Of a stretch of DNA of 33,771 nt, positions 30,472 through 33,771 are shown in pieces. How positions within the stretch are numbered: the stretch's first letter is position 1; each line of letters begins with the position of its first letter. The translations under genes were made by a program, and so were the position numbers. The notes under the pieces are model-generated. The model was given only the letters and a program-made list of their open reading frames with translations. It made no database searches and was not told the origin of the DNA. Source of the stretch: Candidatus Moduliflexus flocculans (GTDB lineage: Bacteria; Moduliflexota; Moduliflexia; Moduliflexales; Moduliflexaceae). The stretch spans positions 426,411 through 460,181 of the forward strand of contig DF820459.1 in NCBI GenBank assembly GCA_000739515.1, read 5' to 3'.

Positions 30472-30575
30472 GTCACGTTCCCTCTTGATCGCGGACAGCG
30501 AAGTGCGCCGCGCCACTGATGCGACACGGTCGAACTTGATTGTCGTCGAACCACATATATCAGACGCAGCAGGCG

Positions 30576-30797
30576 CTACGTCTTCTTGCGATCAACCAGC
30601 ATGAGCGCCGCGCCGACCGCGACCGCTCCCACGCCAGCCCAGATCGGGATGTTGACTCTCTGTTTGTCTTTCACCGATACATCAAGCGGGCCGACCTTGA
30701 GTTCGTGCGTTTCCTTCGTGTAGCTGAAACTGCCATATACGAGCCCCAACACGCCAGCCACAATCAGCACAAGCGCTACTATTTTCAATGTACTCAT
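30576..30797 (-). CDS. Small two-helix membrane protein (73 aa)
   Basis: Two membrane segments, LKIVALVLIVAGVLGLVYGSF (about 4-24) and IPIWAGVGAVAVGAALMLV (about 51-69), enclose a soluble loop with SYTKETHELKVGPLDVSVKD. I associate this layout (YGxFSYTKETHE...GPL) with a widespread uncharacterised family found next to stress genes. AAGGAG stands 7-8 bases before the ATG at 30797. Confidence 0.8.
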   Translation of the reverse strand: MSTLKIVALVLIVAGVLGLVYGSFSYTKETHELKVGPLDVSVKDKQRVNIPIWAGVGAVAVGAALMLVDRKKT

Positions 30798-30877
30798 GAT
30801 ATGTTCTCCTTTTGAAACCTCTGGTTTTCGACCGTCCCCCTGCCCGTTCTCTGTGGGCTGGGCTGTGAAGTTCTTCG

Positions 30878-30985
30878 TGCGCCAACGGCGCAATTCATAT
30901 TAGCCCAGGGCATCAGCCCTGGGAAGAAAGGCGTTTCGGCTCTCGCTCTGAAAGAGCGTCTCAATGAATCGCCCTTTCAGGGCGA
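30878..30985. repeat. Array of four small-loop hairpins
   Basis: In order: TGCGCC-AAC-GGCGCA (30878-30892), CCCAGGGC-ATCA-GCCCTGGG (30904-30923), CGCTCT-GAA-AGAGCG (30944-30958) and TCGCCCT-TTC-AGGGCGA (30969-30985). All arms are perfect and all loops are three or four bases. It lies between two minus-strand small-protein genes. The layout recalls the GTA-hairpin elements, with different sequences. Confidence 0.65.
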
Positions 30986-31022
30986 AAATAGAACGTGACA
31001 GCCGAATCAAGATTGCCTTGAT

Positions 31023-31220
31023 TTACCCCTGGTCCTTGTGATTATGACGCGGCGTCTCGTCTTCCTGCTCGCGGTCACGATCATCCAGCAAGGCGAGCGC
31101 TGTGCGATAGCTCTCGCTCAACATCGTTGCCGGCGAATGCGTTGCTCCGCCTTTCGCGGCTGCGATAGTTAAATTGATTGCGATGTTGAGCGCGATGCGT
31201 TTTTTCTTTTTTGTATTCAT
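31023..31220 (-). CDS. Small charged protein (65 aa)
   Basis: The N-terminus MNTKKKKRIALNIAINLTIA is strongly basic then hydrophobic, the middle KGGATHSPATMLSESYRTAL is neutral, and the C-terminus DDRDREQEDETPRHNHKDQG is highly charged. The ATG at 31220 has CAGGAG 8 bases upstream, better than the GTG at 31229. It could be a peripheral membrane or nucleic-acid-binding stress peptide. No family is recognised. Confidence 0.6.
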   Translation of the reverse strand: MNTKKKKRIALNIAINLTIAAAKGGATHSPATMLSESYRTALALLDDRDREQEDETPRHNHKDQG

Positions 31221-31252
31221 TGTTGGCACTCCTGTTGTCGAAACGGGCGAAT

Positions 31253-31741
31253 TCAGATCGCTAATTTCGAGAAAATTTTAATACGGGCTTGCTTTGATAA
31301 TAACGCTAAGATCAGCGACGAACCAGACGCAAAGAGCGTGAATCCGAGCAACACGAACCACCCGGCAAATCCGATCACATGGCCGCGATAGATCAAATCC
31401 TGGTTCCCGATGAACGACGTTAAGAGATCATACGAAATGGCAAGCGCGTTCAAGCCTTTTAACCATGTATTCGCGCCGGTGAAAATCAACCCGCTGGAGA
31501 TGATCAGCCCTAACATCAGCGCGCCGAATAATACAGAGGCGAACAGGATAAAAAATGTGCGTTCGCCTGTCGGTTTCGCCCCCTGAGCGGGAGATTGCTC
31601 GTTCTTAGGCACGAGCCGCTCTTCAGTGAACACAATGTTGACCCCAAAGATTTTGGCCGTCCCATAGGCAGTTGTAAAACCATCCCATAAGGCCGCCACT
31701 CCTAAAATGATAATGACAATCATTTTGACTGACTGCGGCAT
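31253..31741 (-). CDS. Integral membrane protein of unknown function (162 aa)
   Basis: There are three to four hydrophobic stretches: VKMIVIIILGVAALWDGFTTAYG, TFFILFASVLFGALMLGLIISSG, a weaker one near LNALAISYDLLTSFIG, and GFAGWFVLLGFTLFASGSSLILALL. A polar loop of about 30 residues with EERLVPKNEQ lies between the first two. AAAGGAG is 8 bases before the ATG at 31741. It is adjacent to the tail-anchored 108-aa protein gene, separated by 16 bases, and probably co-transcribed. Confidence 0.75.
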   Translation of the reverse strand: MPQSVKMIVIIILGVAALWDGFTTAYGTAKIFGVNIVFTEERLVPKNEQSPAQGAKPTGERTFFILFASVLFGALMLGLIISSGLIFTGANTWLKGLNALAISYDLLTSFIGNQDLIYRGHVIGFAGWFVLLGFTLFASGSSLILALLSKQARIKIFSKLAI

Positions 31742-31757
31742 AGTGATCTCTCCTTTC

Positions 31758-32084
31758 TTAACGCCAGGTGTGGGCAAGCATGTAAATCACGGCCAGGAAC
31801 ATTCCGATGAGATACATGCTCGCTAAAAACACTTCGGCAAAATAGTCCTTCACAATCAGGCGAAATCCTTTCTGTTCTCTTTTTTCAACAGTGACCTGTC
31901 GTTGGTTCAACAATGGATCGGCCTGACCTTTTTCGACGCTCGCCTTCTCTTGTTTCAACTCCGTCGCGGCTTGAATTTCTTCGACTCGTTCATCATGTTG
32001 TTCCAGCAGCGTCGCGGGGCCAGGGTTGTTTACCCCGGCGTTGAGCGATTCCGAAGGTGTCTCGATTTGCTCGGTCTTGAGCAT
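31758..32084 (-). CDS. Tail-anchored coiled-coil-like protein (108 aa)
   Basis: The first 75 residues are polar, Gln/Glu/Lys-rich (LEQHDERVEEIQAATELKQ, EKGQADPLLNQRQVTVEKRE), suggesting a coiled coil, followed by one membrane helix (YFAEVFLASMYLIGMFLAVIYML) near the C-terminus. This places the soluble part in the cytoplasm if it is tail-anchored. The ribosome site before 32084 is weak. It is followed closely by the membrane protein at 31253-31741, a possible partner. Confidence 0.65.
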   Translation of the reverse strand: MLKTEQIETPSESLNAGVNNPGPATLLEQHDERVEEIQAATELKQEKASVEKGQADPLLNQRQVTVEKREQKGFRLIVKDYFAEVFLASMYLIGMFLAVIYMLAHTWR

Positions 32085-32146
32085 AATTTCATTAGTTCAT
32101 CCATATGCAGCAGTATGGCTGTTCAGACAAACTCCTCCTCTGAGCG

Positions 32147-32260
32147 TTAGCGGTATCTCCTGAATGCCTTTTTTGTGGCATCCATTGCTCTATGTGCCGC
32201 CTTAGCGGTTCTGGATATCCCTTTTTTCGCGGCCTTCATAATTTTTCGAACAACAGTCAT
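32147..32260 (-). CDS. 37-residue cationic peptide
   Basis: The reading frame MTVVRKIMKAAKKGISRTAK followed by AAHRAMDATKKAFRRYR is short but backed by GGGAGGAG at 6 bases before the ATG at 32260 (a second in-frame ATG at 32266 is too close to it). Fourteen of 37 residues are Lys, Arg or His and the spacing suggests an amphipathic helix. It could bind nucleic acid, membrane or ribosome, or be an antimicrobial-like or toxin peptide; none is shown. Confidence 0.6.
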   Translation of the reverse strand: MTVVRKIMKAAKKGISRTAKAAHRAMDATKKAFRRYR

Positions 32261-32282
32261 TGTCATCTCCTCCCTTGTGCGC

Positions 32283-32338
32283 CGCATCTCTGTAATTCCT
32301 CTCCTGGGAGGGGAATCACGGAGGCGCTGCGTAACGTA
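32283..32338. mobile_element. MITE family 1 remnant (copy F)
   Basis: About 50 bases keep the palindrome CTCTCCTGGGAGGGG and one end, GCGCTGCGTAAC, but the other terminal repeat and most of the core are missing. It lies between the 37-aa peptide gene and the DUF3096-type gene. Confidence 0.55.
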
Positions 32339-32344
32339 AACTGT

Positions 32345-32494
32345 TTAGATTTTCAGTCCTAAAATCCCAATGACGCCGACCGCAATCAGATAAATCGCGA
32401 CAATATAATTCAATAACTTCGGCGTGATGAGAATGGCAATTCCCGCAATAATTGCGAGCACATATTCAACGGTAAAATGCAGTTGAAGATTCAT
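32345..32494 (-). CDS. DUF3096-like small membrane protein (49 aa)
   Basis: The sequence MNLQLHFTVEYVLAIIAGIA followed by ILITPKLLNYIVAIYLIAVG and VIGILGLKI matches the pattern I know for DUF3096: a short start, helix, (M/T)PKLLNYIVAIYLI and a second helix. It is a two-helix inner-membrane protein of unknown role. GGAGGGG before the ATG at 32494 overlaps the last codons (AGG AGG GGA) of the upstream GlsB-type gene, which stops 2 bases away, so translation is coupled. Confidence 0.85.
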   Translation of the reverse strand: MNLQLHFTVEYVLAIIAGIAILITPKLLNYIVAIYLIAVGVIGILGLKI

Positions 32495-32496
32495 AG

Positions 32497-32763
32497 TTAT
32501 CCCCTCCTTAACACCTTTTCGATCAGACGCAGCAGAAATAACAAGATCACAGCGCCGATGATTGCCACAATCAGGCTCACAAAGAGGCTGCCTTCAGTAG
32601 AAGCGCCAAGTCTGCTGAAGAGAAAACCGCCAAACAGGGCACCAAGCACGCCGACGATGATGTCGCCGACGATACCAAAACCGTCCCCTTTCATAATTTG
32701 CCCTGCCAGCCATCCGGCGGCGAACCCAATCACAATAAATACGAGCCATCCTGTTTCCGACAT
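32497..32763 (-). CDS. GlsB/YeaQ/YmgE family stress membrane protein
   Basis: The 88-aa protein is Gly-rich with three membrane segments. GWLVFIVIGFAAGWLAGQIMKG and GIVGDIIVGVLGALFGGFLF are the family signature (transglycosylase-associated type). Homologues respond to envelope, acid or osmotic stress. The ATG at 32763 follows AAGAAGAAC; a longer upstream frame is unlikely since it lacks the family pattern. Directly coupled to the DUF3096-type gene. Confidence 0.92.
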   Translation of the reverse strand: MSETGWLVFIVIGFAAGWLAGQIMKGDGFGIVGDIIVGVLGALFGGFLFSRLGASTEGSLFVSLIVAIIGAVILLFLLRLIEKVLRRG

Positions 32764-32802
32764 AGTCTGTTCTTCTTTTGAAGCGTGATATAGCCAACTT
32801 AC

Positions 32803-32826
32803 GCGCGGTCGTTGTTGCGACCGCGC
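32803..32826. repeat. GC-rich hairpin upstream of the GlsB-type gene
   Basis: GCGCGGTCG (32803-32811) and CGACCGCGC (32818-32826) are exact complements around TTGTTG, in the spacer between the DUF3185-type and GlsB-type genes. It could end the upstream transcript, but no T run is present. Confidence 0.5.
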
Positions 32827-32899
32827 AACGGCTGTCGCCTGGTACCGGTGTCTGTCAGACGGCAACCCGGAAATGATGCTCACGCAAAGACCGACGCGC

Positions 32900-33106
32900 T
32901 TAATAATCCTTTACGTCAGGCCACAGTCCCGCAACTCCGACCACCGTCACGAGAATGCCGCCGATCAGCATCCAGATCATCTTGTTAGTCGGTGTTCCGG
33001 TAAAAAATCGAGACAGGTCAGAACTGAACGACTCTGTCGCCCCGATGCAAAATCCCACTAACAGAATTCCCATCACAAGCAGCGCACTAAAAACGATTCT
33101 GTTCAT
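32900..33106 (-). CDS. DUF3185-like small membrane protein (68 aa)
   Basis: There are two membrane helices, IVFSALLVMGILLVGFCIGA and MIWMLIGGILVTVVGVAGL, around a loop with SFSSDLSRFFTGTPTNK. This matches the DUF3185 layout (short helix, SSDLSRFFTGxPT, IWxLIGG). Function is unknown; members often accompany stress and envelope genes. AAGGAGG stands 7-9 bases before the ATG at 33106. Confidence 0.85.
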   Translation of the reverse strand: MNRIVFSALLVMGILLVGFCIGATESFSSDLSRFFTGTPTNKMIWMLIGGILVTVVGVAGLWPDVKDY

Positions 33107-33137
33107 CGCCTGTTCCCTCCTTCTGCTCACGACATCA

Positions 33138-33287
33138 CTACACAGCTCTTCGTCCGCCGATGACTCGCATCAGGACGACCACGATGGCGATCACTAATAG
33201 GATGTGAATAAATCCATTCATAGTGGTGGACGTTGCCAGCCCCAGCACCCACAAAATGATTAATATAAGAGCGATTGATTCTAACAT
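33138..33287 (-). CDS. lmo0937/DUF5670-like small membrane protein (49 aa)
   Basis: MLESIALILIILWVLGLATS followed by TTMNGFIHILLVIAIVVVLM and RVIGGRRAV matches the lmo0937 pattern: first helix, T-x-GGFIHILLVIAI-type second helix, Arg-rich tail. It is a hairpin membrane protein of unknown role, common in stress-gene neighbourhoods. AGGAT lies about 11 bases before the ATG at 33287, a moderate site. Confidence 0.85.
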   Translation of the reverse strand: MLESIALILIILWVLGLATSTTMNGFIHILLVIAIVVVLMRVIGGRRAV

Positions 33288-33322
33288 AGCACACACATAT
33301 CCTGACTGTCCGTCATCCGCCT

Positions 33323-33341
33323 CGGGCGTGACCCACGCCCG
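33323..33341. repeat. CGGGCGTG/CACGCCCG hairpin
   Basis: CGGGCGTG (33323-33330) and CACGCCCG (33334-33341) pair around ACC, followed by a GCAGCAGCAGC run. It lies in the 185-base spacer between the CsbD-like and lmo0937-type genes; it could end the upstream transcript but no T run follows. Confidence 0.45.
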
Positions 33342-33472
33342 GCAGCAGCAGCAAACACGCTGCTCCTGAGCGTAGGGGACGACACCGAGACAGGTACGCG
33401 GCAGGCAGTTTCCTTCTAAGGGTTCGTCTATTCCTCTATAGTATCTTTTAGTTTGTCTTTTGTATTTTTCAG

Positions 33473-33592
33473 CTAATCCTTGACTTCGTCCGTTGCGTTG
33501 TTCACGTTGTCTTCTGCGCGGTTTTTCGCGTTTTTCAGCGTATCCGCGATTTTGTCTTTGGCATTGCGCAATGTATCTTTTACTCTTTTCAT
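33473..33592 (-). CDS. Small LEA/CsbD-like helical protein (39 aa)
   Basis: The sequence MKRVKDTLRNAKDKIADTLK followed by NAKNRAEDNVNNATDEVKD is an 11-residue-type amphipathic repeat (K-D-T-L-x-N-A-K-D-K), as in LEA-like or CsbD-like stress proteins that are disordered until they meet membranes or dehydration. GGAG precedes the ATG at 33592 by 5 bases. A MITE copy begins 14 bases upstream, so its promoter is inside or beyond the element. Family assignment is tentative. Confidence 0.65.
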   Translation of the reverse strand: MKRVKDTLRNAKDKIADTLKNAKNRAEDNVNNATDEVKD

Positions 33593-33605
33593 AGTATCTC
33601 CGTAA

Positions 33606-33760
33606 CTGATGTTACGCAGCGCCGCCGACAATTTCCCCTCCTGGGAGGGGCAAGGGGTGGGTTCGTCCGTGAGTGATTGCTCGTGTCAAGAACCCACCCC
33701 CAACCCCTCCCCGGAGGGGAGTGTGCGGTCATTCGTCTCGAATCGGCTGCGTAACATGAG
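33606..33760. mobile_element. MITE family 1, copy G
   Basis: The element is 155 bp and is bounded by CTGATGTTACGCAGC and GCTGCGTAACATGAG. The sequence matches copy A where both are visible and copy D apart from small differences. Left flank TCCGTAA and right flank TAAATAA agree only in T...TAA, so no target duplication is evident. It lies directly upstream of the ribosome site of the 39-aa gene. Only 11 bases follow before the window ends. Confidence 0.9.
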
Positions 33761-33771
33761 TAAATAATTAC

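Noticed and set aside
14222..33760. The repeated C/G-rich blocks as a CRISPR array
   Set aside because: Copies are thousands of bases apart, have terminal inverted repeats and target duplications, and no cas genes are present.
1..33771. tRNA, rRNA, riboswitch or phage attachment sites
   Set aside because: I looked for cloverleaf ends, rRNA signatures and integrase genes and saw none; a covariance-model scan would be needed for a firm negative.

Overview
The window is a moderate-GC bacterial chromosome segment with dense, mostly minus-strand genes and unusually repeat-rich intergenic DNA. There is no rRNA, tRNA, phage or intact transposase. A putative lipoprotein of the YfiM/DUF2279 type, PTS enzyme I, a carbohydrate ABC importer and several GlsB/DUF3185-type small membrane proteins suggest a Gram-negative-type heterotroph that lives on sugars. 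The sequence alone does not let me name the phylum. The window starts inside one copy of a mobile repeat and ends just after another copy with an identical visible sequence, so it may be a whole contig broken at repeats.

Region 1 (1-10650) is a beta-glucan utilisation locus. Reading on the minus strand from 8969 it encodes a sugar-binding protein, two ABC permeases, a secreted GH16 glucanase, a cupin and a giant (about 1161 aa) phosphorylase-like enzyme of the GH94/GH149/GH161 type. A divergent AraR-like regulator (GntR helix-turn-helix plus LacI-type sensor) faces it across a 525-base control region. The likely flow is: GH16 cuts a beta-1,3- or mixed-linked glucan outside the cytoplasm, the ABC system imports oligosaccharides, and the phosphorylase yields glucose-1-phosphate. 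The transporter ATPase is absent and must be encoded elsewhere.

Region 2 (10700-14420) holds a MarR regulator with a carboxymuconolactone-decarboxylase-like protein, uridine kinase with a small lipoprotein, and DnaJ. Region 3 (14420-21160) is signalling and stress: a MESH1-like alarmone hydrolase, a REC-PAS-GAF protein with no output domain, a Ycf46-like AAA ATPase, a cupin, PTS enzyme I without HPr, and two unknown small proteins. Region 4 (21640-24900) is a translationally coupled pair: a GT4 glycosyltransferase fused to an alpha-helical domain, and a GH130 enzyme.

Region 5 (25130-33600) is an almost entirely minus-strand array of envelope and stress genes: hemolysin III, a double PRC-barrel protein, a frameshifted AI-2E-type transporter, a STAS-like protein with an exported partner, and a run of very small proteins (DUF3185, DUF3096, GlsB/YeaQ, lmo0937-type, CsbD/LEA-like, a 37-aa cationic peptide, Cys-rich peptides). 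Most have their own strong ribosome-binding site.

The most unusual feature is the repeat content. A 153-155 bp MITE-like family has 15-bp terminal inverted repeats and, in three copies, perfect 7-bp target duplications, two of which contain a host gene's stop codon. Other repeats are a second MITE-like family with a 5-bp duplication, an element carrying three ordered GTA/TAC-loop hairpins, and several families of perfect intergenic palindromes.
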